DNA from: a virus
Direction: 5' to 3' (one strand)
Length of the DNA stretch: 27,849 nucleotides
Virus record (IMG/VR): IMGVR_UViG_3300002835_000875
Coordinates: 1 to 27,849 of that record
Made by a program: the position numbers and the translations under genes. Shown one piece after another: positions 1 to 7,704 of this stretch. The stretch's first letter is position 1, and every line of letters starts with the position of its first letter. Below the pieces are notes generated by a model, which did not search any database, was not told where the DNA came from, and saw only the letters and a program-made list of their open reading frames with translations.

Positions 1-455
1 TCAACATCTGTTTGACTCAAATACAATGGAAACAACGTTTGATTTGATAACAAATACTTTGTGATTCTTTCGCTATACCATTCGGCTTTGTTTTTGCATC
101 TGTCCATTAACACTTGTATTTCGCTAAGACTAGCAGGATTCATGTTGTCTGCATTTTGAACACCAACAGACTTATTAAAATACTTGTAATTTATGTTTAA
201 AGGTAATTCCATACGAACATACCAAATCATGGCAGGCGTGATGTATAAATCCAATAAATTCTTATCGTTATTTGTTAACGTGCTTGCGATAATCTTTGAA
301 GAAATATCATTGTACAAACTCGTGCCTAATATTGGTAAGATATACATATTTTGCACGTCTTTAATTGTTGGTGTTACCACTTTCATATCAACGTTATCTT
401 GCAAAATTGATTCTGCTTTTAATGTTTGTTCGCTTAAAAAAATTGCTGTTGCCAT
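1..455 (-). CDS. DUF6712-like head-tail connector, 3' end cut by window edge
   Basis: The first 151 codons are visible and the reading frame is open to the window edge, so the protein continues beyond position 1. The start at 455 is an ATG placed directly after the portal stop (TAA at 457-459), with one base between them. The visible part begins MATAIFLSEQTLK and contains the segment LPILGTSLY near residue 45, which fits the DUF6712-like family of Bacteroidota phages. These proteins usually sit just after the portal and are thought to act as connector or neck proteins between head and tail. The assignment rests on recalled family resemblance and on position after the portal, not on a search. 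The opposite-strand frame at 193-465 is a shadow of this gene. Confidence 0.7.
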   Translation of the reverse strand, partial: MATAIFLSEQTLKAESILQDNVDMKVVTPTIKDVQNMYILPILGTSLYNDISSKIIASTLTNNDKNLLDLYITPAMIWYVRMELPLNINYKYFNKSVGVQNADNMNPASLSEIQVLMDRCKNKAEWYSERITKYLLSNQTLFPLYLSQTDV

Positions 456-456
456 A

Positions 457-2427
457 TTACTTTAATTTAACTAATTCTTGATTCCAAATGTGTCTACAAA
501 AAGGCAAGTTTACATCCTTGTTTGGATCGTGATACCATCCACCACGTCTTTTAAAGGCATCATAATTTGGTATGCCATAAATTTGACCTAATTCATCGCT
601 AATGTTTTCTATGTCTTCGCGTGTAAAATACCTTGGATTTGAAATCATAGCATCGCAAAACGCTCTTGACTCACCACCTGGCAACAATGCAGGTGCATCT
701 GGTCTTAGAATATAACGATACCTAATAAATATGTCTTCAAACGTTGGTATGTCCTTATTTGTTCCTTTAGTAGTTATCTTTAAATCTTTATTAATTAATC
801 CATCGCCAATTAAAGTTTCGATTGATGTTTCAATTTTTGTTTTATCAACTTTTAAAATCTTTACTAAATCTTCAACAGAAATCTTTGGCGTTTTCTTTAT
901 TAAATCCAATACGCCTTCATCTAATTTGCTAATGAAATCTTGCTTTGAATAAATAAACTTTTTATGTTTAATGCTTGTAAAATTTTCAATTGGTTCGCCA
1001 TATTTTGAAAACACTTCGTAATCAACTTCGTCATCTGAACTAAAATGCTCACACTTACTAAATGCAGCAGGTGTTGCGCTTGGTATTGTTTCGCCTCCTG
1101 ATATTGCAGGCTTGCTAACTATTTCACGAATTTCGTTTGCAGTCAATGTGCCTAATACTTTATTTGCAACTAATGGACTTAATGCATTCAAATCATCAAC
1201 GATTGAGGTGTTTAAATTAGCTTTGATGTCTAGTGGTTTTCTACCTATAATTTGCCTCATTTCATCTTTAGTTAAAATCTGCAATAAAACAGATTCGCTA
1301 AACGATGGCATGATAGGCTCGGTTGGTTTGATTTTTAACTTGCCTTTTACTGGTGCAAAATAATCAAACACTTGTTGTTGTGTTGCTTGCTTTGGTGCAA
1401 CATAAGTGTTTTGGAATAAATTATAAGCGTCAACCAATTCACTTCTTCCACCCAATTGGCCTTCTACACGCACTCCAAATAACATAGGTGAGGTAATCTT
1501 ATGCCCGACAAATATTTCTTCTTGTATCGTCTTGTTTAAAGCGTTGTATTTGTCAGCAAAATCTCCTGCGGATAAATCTAAAATCTCAGGAACCATGTTT
1601 GGATCGTCTACGAAATCAATTACAAATGTTCCTGCTTTATCCGTTGGGGCAAACTTTGCTTTCATCCGCTTTTCAACTGACTTTATTTCCTCGTTTGATG
1701 GCACACCATTTTTGAAAACAATTAACTTTGAACCTTTGAATCCATTCTGTATTTCTGCTCTATGGAAATTGGCAATCTCAGCATCGGTAATAATAGCAGG
1801 CACTGCGCCAATGTACTCAGGTAATGTGTAAGTATTTAAACCTGGTCTGTATGACTTATAATAAAATATCCAATCCTTTTGCTTTTTAGTTTCGTCATAA
1901 GGTTCAACTACAAAATATTGGTCTGCTTTAATGTTTGTATTTTCACTGCCATCTTCGTTCAACCAACAATCGGAAATGTAAAACTTTTCGTTTTTTTCAT
2001 CACTTCTAATTTTTGAATAATCTATATGGTACAAATCAAACTTTTTTCCGCTTTTTGATGGTATGCCATGCAAATAAAACCCGCCAAACAATTCATTATC
2101 TAAAGTGGTTTTGCCCATTATATCGTCAAGCGATTCATAAGGATTTGGATGATCAATAAAAGCTTGCAACGCAACAATGCTATCGCCATCCATATTGGTT
2201 TGATCAAAATAAAATCCTTGACCTTTTATGTATGTTTGCTTTGATGTTAAGATTGCGTTATGCTTTGCCGAACGATTAAACAACGTAAGCAAAAACTCAG
2301 GATAATTATTTGTTTCGCCATATTTAACGAATGGTATTTTATCCGACTTTTTAGGCTCAATAAATTGCGGCACTTTGTCGTTCGTGAATTGAACCGACAT
2401 TAAAGATTCATAATTGTTTTCTCTCAT
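457..2427 (-). CDS. Portal protein with long C-terminal extension
   Basis: The 656-residue protein looks like a phage portal: an N-terminal region with KYGETNNYPEFL and repeated aromatic/charged segments, then a central stem-like region ending in GQLGGRSELVDAYNLFQ, a typical portal signature around residues 325-345. Portals form the dodecameric ring at one capsid vertex through which DNA is packaged and the tail attaches. The protein is longer than most portals. Residues about 491-555 read like a winged helix (KISVEDLVKILKVDK, then LIGDGLINKD), and residues 625-648 carry RRGGWYHDP and CRHIW, recalling the cysteine/histidine end of MuF-type minor head proteins. The gene overlaps the preceding gene by ATGA. 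It lies downstream of the capsid gene, which is unusual. The portal call is fairly sure; the meaning of the extension is inference. Confidence 0.85.
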   Translation of the reverse strand: MRENNYESLMSVQFTNDKVPQFIEPKKSDKIPFVKYGETNNYPEFLLTLFNRSAKHNAILTSKQTYIKGQGFYFDQTNMDGDSIVALQAFIDHPNPYESLDDIMGKTTLDNELFGGFYLHGIPSKSGKKFDLYHIDYSKIRSDEKNEKFYISDCWLNEDGSENTNIKADQYFVVEPYDETKKQKDWIFYYKSYRPGLNTYTLPEYIGAVPAIITDAEIANFHRAEIQNGFKGSKLIVFKNGVPSNEEIKSVEKRMKAKFAPTDKAGTFVIDFVDDPNMVPEILDLSAGDFADKYNALNKTIQEEIFVGHKITSPMLFGVRVEGQLGGRSELVDAYNLFQNTYVAPKQATQQQVFDYFAPVKGKLKIKPTEPIMPSFSESVLLQILTKDEMRQIIGRKPLDIKANLNTSIVDDLNALSPLVANKVLGTLTANEIREIVSKPAISGGETIPSATPAAFSKCEHFSSDDEVDYEVFSKYGEPIENFTSIKHKKFIYSKQDFISKLDEGVLDLIKKTPKISVEDLVKILKVDKTKIETSIETLIGDGLINKDLKITTKGTNKDIPTFEDIFIRYRYILRPDAPALLPGGESRAFCDAMISNPRYFTREDIENISDELGQIYGIPNYDAFKRRGGWYHDPNKDVNLPFCRHIWNQELVKLK

Positions 2428-2843
2428 TCTGGGTTATAAATAATTGTTGTTGTTGATAACGGGTTGTAATCTGTTGTTTGTAATTCGTCAGGCACAACCC
2501 AAACCAAACCAACTTCAACTGTTTTAGTAATAAAAGGAACTGCTGCCAATGCATTTGCCAATCCTGTTGTATTGGCTAAACTTGTTTGATAAATTGTGTA
2601 ATCATAAAACCCTTCGTTGTCTAGACTTACTTCGCCATTTAACGTGTTTGCATTTGCTTTTTCAATTACTTGAAATTGATTGTAGCGTTGTTTGAATGCA
2701 GATGTATCTGTTGCAATAAAATAATAATTTACTCCGCTTTGCTGATTCTTAAAAAGAAACAAATAAATCGGATTGCTAATAGTTGCGTTTTCCGTTAGCG
2801 TAACAGTTACATTATTGGTGTATGTTTTTCTGAATTCTATCAC
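2424..2843 (-). CDS. Beta-rich conserved phage protein of unknown function
   Basis: A 139-residue protein starting at GTG (2841-2843), with an A/T-only leader containing TATATATTAAA two bases upstream. It has no recognisable catalytic motif. Strands alternate through the whole length (for example YLFLFKN, NYYFIATD, YDYTIYQT), so a small beta sandwich is likely. Similar proteins, recalled as a recurrent unknown family, sit among the head genes of Bacteroidota phages. The gene comes just after an intrinsic terminator and its stop overlaps the portal start by ATGA, so its expression is tied to the portal. A head decoration, neck or tail accessory role is possible; none can be shown here. Confidence 0.75.
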   Translation of the reverse strand: MIEFRKTYTNNVTVTLTENATISNPIYLFLFKNQQSGVNYYFIATDTSAFKQRYNQFQVIEKANANTLNGEVSLDNEGFYDYTIYQTSLANTTGLANALAAVPFITKTVEVGLVWVVPDELQTTDYNPLSTTTIIYNPE

Positions 2844-2879
2844 AATTTAATATATAAAATAAAACAAAAATTGCTAAAC

Positions 2880-2907
2880 AAAAAAGGCTACCACAATGGA
2901 TAGCCTT
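2880..2907 (-). terminator. Rho-independent terminator after capsid and tail tube genes
   Basis: Read on the minus strand, AAGGCTA pairs with TAGCCTT seven bases deep, two further C-G pairs close a five-base loop (one bulged T), and six T follow at 2880-2885. It lies about 30 bases after the stop of the gene at 2935. It would reduce read-through from the capsid/tail tube genes into the portal genes. Confidence 0.8.
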
Positions 2908-2934
2908 CTCTGTACAACTAACAACAACTTTCTT

Positions 2935-3453
2935 TTAAGTAAGTAAGGCAGCAATAATGCTTGAATCAACTTCGTTTGCCAATGCTTTTTCCATTCCTGT
3001 AAAAGTCAATTGGTAACCTTGAAATTCATTCATTGCTTGGCCTGAATTAGCAGAACCTGCAGTCACTTCCATTCCGTTTAATTTACCGAATAAAAAGTAA
3101 CTATCATCTTTGGTTTTAACAATTACAATTGTTCTGTTCTTAATCAATTGCTCAAGCACAATTTGTGTTTCGTATTGCAATTTTGAAAAGTTTCCAACAA
3201 CCGATTGCTCATAAGCAACAGTTCCTGCTGCCGCATCTGCTTGGATATTTTGAGTGAAATTATTCGCTCCTCTTGGCAATAAAGCATACTGGTAAAATTT
3301 CTTTCCAGCAGCCTTAGTGATTGCAGTCACAAAGCCACTTGCATTTTCTGTTATAGTAGTTACGTTGGCAAGTTCGGTGATGTAGATGGCTGATATGCCA
3401 CCTACAACATCCTTACAATCTAATGCGTAACCACTTACTATTGCGCAAGGCAT
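2935..3453 (-). CDS. Candidate major tail tube protein
   Basis: The 172-residue protein starts MPCAIVSGYALDCKDVVGG and is rich in beta strands and small residues, with GYQLTFTGMEKA near the C-terminus. It resembles a Bacteroidota phage family that begins with a short cysteine pair followed by DxxGG, which I recall as tail tube-like. A tube protein would polymerise around the tape measure. It follows the capsid gene by two bases and ends just before a terminator, so capsid and this protein would share one abundant transcript, as expected for the two most numerous virion proteins. An alternative is a head decoration protein. The function is inferred from composition, size and position. Confidence 0.6.
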   Translation of the reverse strand: MPCAIVSGYALDCKDVVGGISAIYITELANVTTITENASGFVTAITKAAGKKFYQYALLPRGANNFTQNIQADAAAGTVAYEQSVVGNFSKLQYETQIVLEQLIKNRTIVIVKTKDDSYFLFGKLNGMEVTAGSANSGQAMNEFQGYQLTFTGMEKALANEVDSSIIAALLT

Positions 3454-3455
3454 AA

Positions 3456-4397
3456 TTAATATGTAAATTTAACTACTTGTGAAGTAATACCAACTTGTGT
3501 TCCCATTTTAAACTTAACTCGTAAGTTTACAGTGTCATAGTCTTCGCTATACCAAACTCTCATTTCTTCTTCTTCGTTCTCTAAGTCAACACCCAAGAAC
3601 ATGTTTGAAGTTCTTAAAGCATAAGCAGCGTTAACGCCTGTTAAACCATTAACTGGAACAATCATAACGTTAGTTCCATAGATTGGAAACTCAGCCAATG
3701 GATCGGTTGATGGATTAAAATGAAATAAGTTTGCTGCTTTTAAAGCGTTTAAATAAAGTCTTGCTTTATCAACACCCATAAAAACTTTCAAATCAGTTTT
3801 GTCAAGTAATGCAGCAGGAATAGCATTGTAAATCATATCTCCAACGCTTAATACATTTGCGGCAGTGATTGAAGTTACAACTGTTCCAAAAGCAGCAGCG
3901 TTAGCTTGAACAGTACCACTTGCAGCGTTGATAATCTTAACAAGTCCATCGAACTTATTTAAGTAATCTTGCCATACAGTGGTGTCACCTTGCCAAATTG
4001 CTAATTCTACTTTTTCACCTTGCGAACCCATTACAAACTCCATAAAAGCTTGGTCGATTCCACCTGGCAAAGCCTCATACTGAGAACCTGGCGAAAGCAA
4101 TAACTGAGTATACTTAGATTCTAAGTCAGCCACGCACCATGATTTTTCAGCTTTGATTTTACCAACTGTTAGCACTCTTGCAGTAATTGAAGTATCGCCT
4201 GAAGCGTTAATCAATCCACAAGTGCCACCTGTTTGCCAATACATCTCATCTGTAAGTTGAGGAATTTGGCCACTTGATTTAATGCCTGTTAATTTCTGCA
4301 TGTAAGTTGCAGTTTTAGGCTCGAAAAACGATTTTACTAATAAAATGTTTTCGTTTGTTTTGACGTAGTTCGTCAAACTTGTTACTACGAATCCCAT
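3456..4397 (-). CDS. Major capsid protein (HK97-type fold expected)
   Basis: A 313-residue protein following the scaffold and protease genes, the usual place for the capsid. It has the character of Bacteroidota phage capsid proteins: an N-terminal segment with ITxxxNYV-like spacing (TSLTNYVKTNENILL), a central GVDKARLYLNALK helix, and a C-terminal VWYSEDYDTVNLRVKFKMG stretch that resembles the end of an HK97-fold A domain. The start at 4397 follows a purely A/T leader of 13 bases. It should self-assemble on the scaffold encoded upstream and be matured by the protease at 5037-5927. No cleavage site can be placed with certainty. Next to no doubt about the gene; the fold is inferred. Confidence 0.85.
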   Translation of the reverse strand: MGFVVTSLTNYVKTNENILLVKSFFEPKTATYMQKLTGIKSSGQIPQLTDEMYWQTGGTCGLINASGDTSITARVLTVGKIKAEKSWCVADLESKYTQLLLSPGSQYEALPGGIDQAFMEFVMGSQGEKVELAIWQGDTTVWQDYLNKFDGLVKIINAASGTVQANAAAFGTVVTSITAANVLSVGDMIYNAIPAALLDKTDLKVFMGVDKARLYLNALKAANLFHFNPSTDPLAEFPIYGTNVMIVPVNGLTGVNAAYALRTSNMFLGVDLENEEEEMRVWYSEDYDTVNLRVKFKMGTQVGITSQVVKFTY

Positions 4398-4410
4398 AAT
4401 TTTTTGTTAT

Positions 4411-5001
4411 TTATTTATTTAATTTGTTTTGATAATCTTTAAAAATTTCAATTGCACTTTGCTTGTTTGGTATCTTTTTGTAAGTAATATTTCTTGGTGC
4501 TTCAACAATTGTTGCAGGCTCGTTTGAAATAGCTTCAACTAACTCAATCACTTTTGCAAACTTATCCGATGTGCTTGTTTCGGTGTTTTTTACTGTTTCG
4601 GTAATGGCTGAAAATTTGCTTTCATACTCGGCAAGTTTGTTTTCAATTGCGGTCATTCTTTCAACCATCATTTTAAAGTCTTCAAGATGCTTGATAAACT
4701 CAGGATTTGGTTCTGCTGCCATTTCTTCTTCGATTACTTCTTCTTCCTTTTTGCCTTCAATTTTAGTAACTAAACCACCAACAGTTGTAACCATTGTGCC
4801 GTCTTCTAATTCATGAACTGCATCAGGTGCAGGCATTACGTTACCATCTTCGCCAACAACCATTATGGCTGTGCCTTCGCCCAAATCATCTTCCCATTGG
4901 ATGATTGTTCCATCAGCTAATTTAGCTTGCTCAAACTTAGCTTCTACTGTACCGAATTTAATCAAATTTTTGATTTTATCGATTGCGTCTTTACTTGTCA
5001 T
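4411..5001 (-). CDS. Capsid scaffold-like protein
   Basis: A 196-residue acidic protein with three visible parts. Residues about 20-80 form a beta-type segment with repeated D-G-T steps (LADGTIIQW, LEDGTMVTTVGG). A glutamate-rich linker follows near 83-95 (KKEEEVIEEE). A long helical, probably coiled-coil region covers 100-170, before a basic C-terminus (ITYKKIPNKQ). Lying between protease and capsid, this is the standard layout of a scaffold that fills the prohead and is then degraded. The start ATG at 5001 is preceded by ATATATTAAAA. The role comes from composition and position; no enzyme motif is present. Confidence 0.7.
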   Translation of the reverse strand: MTSKDAIDKIKNLIKFGTVEAKFEQAKLADGTIIQWEDDLGEGTAIMVVGEDGNVMPAPDAVHELEDGTMVTTVGGLVTKIEGKKEEEVIEEEMAAEPNPEFIKHLEDFKMMVERMTAIENKLAEYESKFSAITETVKNTETSTSDKFAKVIELVEAISNEPATIVEAPRNITYKKIPNKQSAIEIFKDYQNKLNK

Positions 5002-5036
5002 ATTTTAATATATTAGATTTTAATTTTATTGTTTTT

Positions 5037-5927
5037 TTAGTCTTCAATTTGTTTGATAATTTCAATAACCTGCTCAATTATGCTTAATGGTTTTGCATCT
5101 ACTTGAACCTCTTTAAACATACCTTCAACGCTGAATCCTTTAAATTCTCCGTTGTTTATAAAGTTATCCCAAACATCTTTATTGTCTACCTTGTAAGAAG
5201 CAAACCATGATCCATTAGGCAACTTAAATCCATTAGGTGAATTGATTCCTCTTTCGCTATCAATAATAAAAGACTCGATCATGTAAACGCCATCTATGCT
5301 TTGCGATGGATCGTGCATTTTATTAACCGAGTTGCCAAATTGATTTTTAGAAAATTTGTTTCTAAGATTATAAATGTCTTCAGCTTCAAATATGCCGTAA
5401 TATTCGCCTGATTCGTTACGTCTGTAAATTGGCAAACCTGCAACCATTAATGGGCCAGATATAATTTGCTTTTGCTCGTCTGCTTGGAATTTTATAAATC
5501 CTTTTTTATCTATTTGCTCTAACTTTCTTTTAGCCCACTCTACACCTGCATCACCGCCCCAAGCTAACCACATCAATCTGCCGCATCCATCACCTAATTC
5601 TTTTTGTGAACTTTGTCTGTGGCGTTCAAATGCTGACATTCTTGCAATGGTTTCTCTTGTGATTGGTTCTCCATTAGCTAACTGATTTGCTCGTGCTTTA
5701 CCGACTGCCGTTCCACAATCGCCCCATCCGTTTTCCTCTGCATATCTCAAAGCGATTTTAGCGTTCTCTTTTGCTGCTTCTGGATAATCATCATAGGTTT
5801 CTGCAAATTGCGTACTAAACGCGTGCCAATTCATCTCTATTGCGGGCATATCTACCAACGCAACGGCAGTGATTTCGCTTTCATCTTCGGCATCCACTTT
5901 CCAACGATATATTGGTAATTTCTCCAT
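5037..5927 (-). CDS. XkdF-type prohead serine protease with inserted domain
   Basis: The 296-residue protein carries the XkdF-like protease core at about residues 150-275. The candidate catalytic residues are His205 (NKMHDPSQS) and Ser266 in KGFSVEG; GSWFASYKVDN precedes the serine. The short N-terminal XkdF piece (residues 4-37, ending AIEMNWHAF) is separated from the core by about 95 residues at 46-140. That insert contains YPEAAKENA, GWGDCGTAVGKARANQLAN, MSAFERH and LMWLAWGGDAG, a compact cysteine-containing domain known next to phage proteases in Bacteroidota. The enzyme would cleave scaffold and capsid during head maturation. Upstream is the tape measure gene and downstream the scaffold. 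The leader contains TATATATTAAA. The protease call is solid; the insert has no known role. Confidence 0.85.
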   Translation of the reverse strand: MEKLPIYRWKVDAEDESEITAVALVDMPAIEMNWHAFSTQFAETYDDYPEAAKENAKIALRYAEENGWGDCGTAVGKARANQLANGEPITRETIARMSAFERHRQSSQKELGDGCGRLMWLAWGGDAGVEWAKRKLEQIDKKGFIKFQADEQKQIISGPLMVAGLPIYRRNESGEYYGIFEAEDIYNLRNKFSKNQFGNSVNKMHDPSQSIDGVYMIESFIIDSERGINSPNGFKLPNGSWFASYKVDNKDVWDNFINNGEFKGFSVEGMFKEVQVDAKPLSIIEQVIEIIKQIED

Positions 5928-5946
5928 GTCAATTTAATATATAAGT

Positions 5947-7698
5947 TTATTTAATAGTTGCTTTTTTCTTAATGGAATCTACATTGTTTTGGCTATTAGT
6001 AATGTCTGATTCTAAAACATAAACTTTGCCACCTTCATTTTGATTGGTTGTTTTAATTGGATTCGTATTGCCAATGTTTACGTTGCTTGAAGTTGGCCTT
6101 ACTATTGGAGGCGCAGACGATGGCATACTTGGCATTGAACCTCCACCACCTCCACCACCTGAGTTTGGAACTTGCACAGACATAATCGCTCTAATGTTTG
6201 CCAATCCACCTACAACTGCTGCTGCTGCTGCTATTGCTCCAAGTATTGGACTCGCTACTGTAGCCACAGGTAAAAATGCACTTTCGTAAGCCTTTTGTGC
6301 AGACAAGTAAGTTGATATGGTAGTTGATGCAATTGCAAGTGCTTTGCCTGCTGCTGTGTTTTTACCTGCTAAATCTGCGAATGCATTTAAAGCATTGGCA
6401 TAAATTTCTAACTCTTTTGATTTCTGTTCTGATTCTAATTTTGCTAATTTTATACTTGCATCTGTAGCATCTTTTTCAGTGATTAATTTATTTGCATAAA
6501 AGTAGTCTAAAACTTGTTTTCGTTCTTCTAATGTTTTAGACTCATCATTGATAGCCTTTAATCCTTTTTCGCGTGTTTCTTCATAGGCTTTAGTTGTATC
6601 ATCAAATCTCTTGCTTGCTTCTTGAAATCCTTTTCTTGCTTTATCAAGTTGAAAGTCAAGTCTTGCTTGTTCTGCTTCTGCTTCTAATTTTTCTTGCGCT
6701 AATTTCTTTTCGGCAAGTACTTTTCTATCATCCTCGCCTTTTTTTCTTATGGCAGTTCTTGTTGTTTCAATTTCAACTAACTTGGCATTGTATTCTTCAG
6801 ATCCTTTTTCAAGTAACGACAATTCATCTTTTTGTAATTTTAATTTGAATTGTAAAGAATCTTTACCTTGTGCTTCAAGAATTGCTAATTGTTGTTTTCT
6901 AGCATTTATTGAATTTTCAATTTTAATCTTTGCATCTTCTTCTGCAAAACCTTCGTTGTATGCCTTAGAAATTCGCTCGCCTAATCCTTTAGCTTCATCA
7001 ATTGCTTCTGAGAAATCACCTGAAAAAAACTTTCCTATAATTGAACCTAAACCCTTAAAGCCTTCTGTTATTCCTTTGATAGTACCAAACGCTATTTGTC
7101 TGAAGTTTGCAAAGAAATCGCCAACAACTTTGAATGCAGGAAATGCATCTGTTATAGCCTTATTAAAAGCCTTCCAATTTACAACTAATGTTCCAACTAA
7201 AACTGCAATTGCACCAATACCTGTGGCAATTAACGCACCTCTTAATGTGAATAAAGACTTAATTCCATCTTTTAACTGCGCACCAAATAGTTTTAATGAA
7301 TCTTGCATTCCAAGCAAACCATTTAAGCCTGTAGCCAATGCGATTGCGCCTTGAGTTTTAACCATTACTTTCTCAAGTTCTTTTGCATCACTTCCAAATA
7401 TTGCCATTGCACCTTGAGCAGCAGCAAATCCATTTGCTACTCCACCAATTACACCTGCAAATGCTTGGAATTTTGCCTCAGGATTAAATGCTTTAACGGC
7501 ATTCTTTGCATCTTCCATTTTATCTTGCAATTCTCCTGCTCGTTTAGCAGCAGTCAAGAACGCTTGTGATCCTGGTTCAAGGTTTGCAAGTTCATTTGTT
7601 AATGCTCTTAACTCGGCTTTTAACGATTTTACCGATGATGTTGAATTGCCTAGTTTTACTTCGGTTTCAAGTATTATTTTTTCTGTTTCTGCTGCCAT
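5947..7698 (-). CDS. Tail tape measure protein
   Basis: A 583-residue protein with the features of a tape measure. The N-terminus is helical (SVKSLKAELRALTNELANLE), and glycine/alanine-rich hydrophobic stretches lie near 80-120 and 150-172 (GALIATGIGAIAVLVG). A long charged coiled coil follows from about 250 to 430, then a second alanine-rich hydrophobic segment near 480-505. A run of seven glycines at 514-520 precedes a flexible Ser/Pro/Asn tail. Tape measures set tail length; at about 1.5 angstrom per residue this would give a tail near 85-90 nm, so a siphovirus-like tail of short to medium length. It follows the tail tip genes rather than preceding them, reversing the common order. The opposite-strand frames here are shadows. 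Confidence 0.88.
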   Translation of the reverse strand: MAAETEKIILETEVKLGNSTSSVKSLKAELRALTNELANLEPGSQAFLTAAKRAGELQDKMEDAKNAVKAFNPEAKFQAFAGVIGGVANGFAAAQGAMAIFGSDAKELEKVMVKTQGAIALATGLNGLLGMQDSLKLFGAQLKDGIKSLFTLRGALIATGIGAIAVLVGTLVVNWKAFNKAITDAFPAFKVVGDFFANFRQIAFGTIKGITEGFKGLGSIIGKFFSGDFSEAIDEAKGLGERISKAYNEGFAEEDAKIKIENSINARKQQLAILEAQGKDSLQFKLKLQKDELSLLEKGSEEYNAKLVEIETTRTAIRKKGEDDRKVLAEKKLAQEKLEAEAEQARLDFQLDKARKGFQEASKRFDDTTKAYEETREKGLKAINDESKTLEERKQVLDYFYANKLITEKDATDASIKLAKLESEQKSKELEIYANALNAFADLAGKNTAAGKALAIASTTISTYLSAQKAYESAFLPVATVASPILGAIAAAAAVVGGLANIRAIMSVQVPNSGGGGGGGSMPSMPSSAPPIVRPTSSNVNIGNTNPIKTTNQNEGGKVYVLESDITNSQNNVDSIKKKATIK

Positions 7699-7704
7699 TT
7701 TATT

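Noticed and set aside
193-465. Plus-strand frame of 90 codons
   Set aside because: It lies opposite the connector gene, which has a good start, family resemblance and direct linkage to the portal; the plus frame has no recognisable features and no plus-strand neighbours.
6749-7354. Plus-strand frame of 201 codons
   Set aside because: It is antisense to the tape measure gene; its residues mirror the low-complexity coiled-coil codons and it has no promoter or partner genes.
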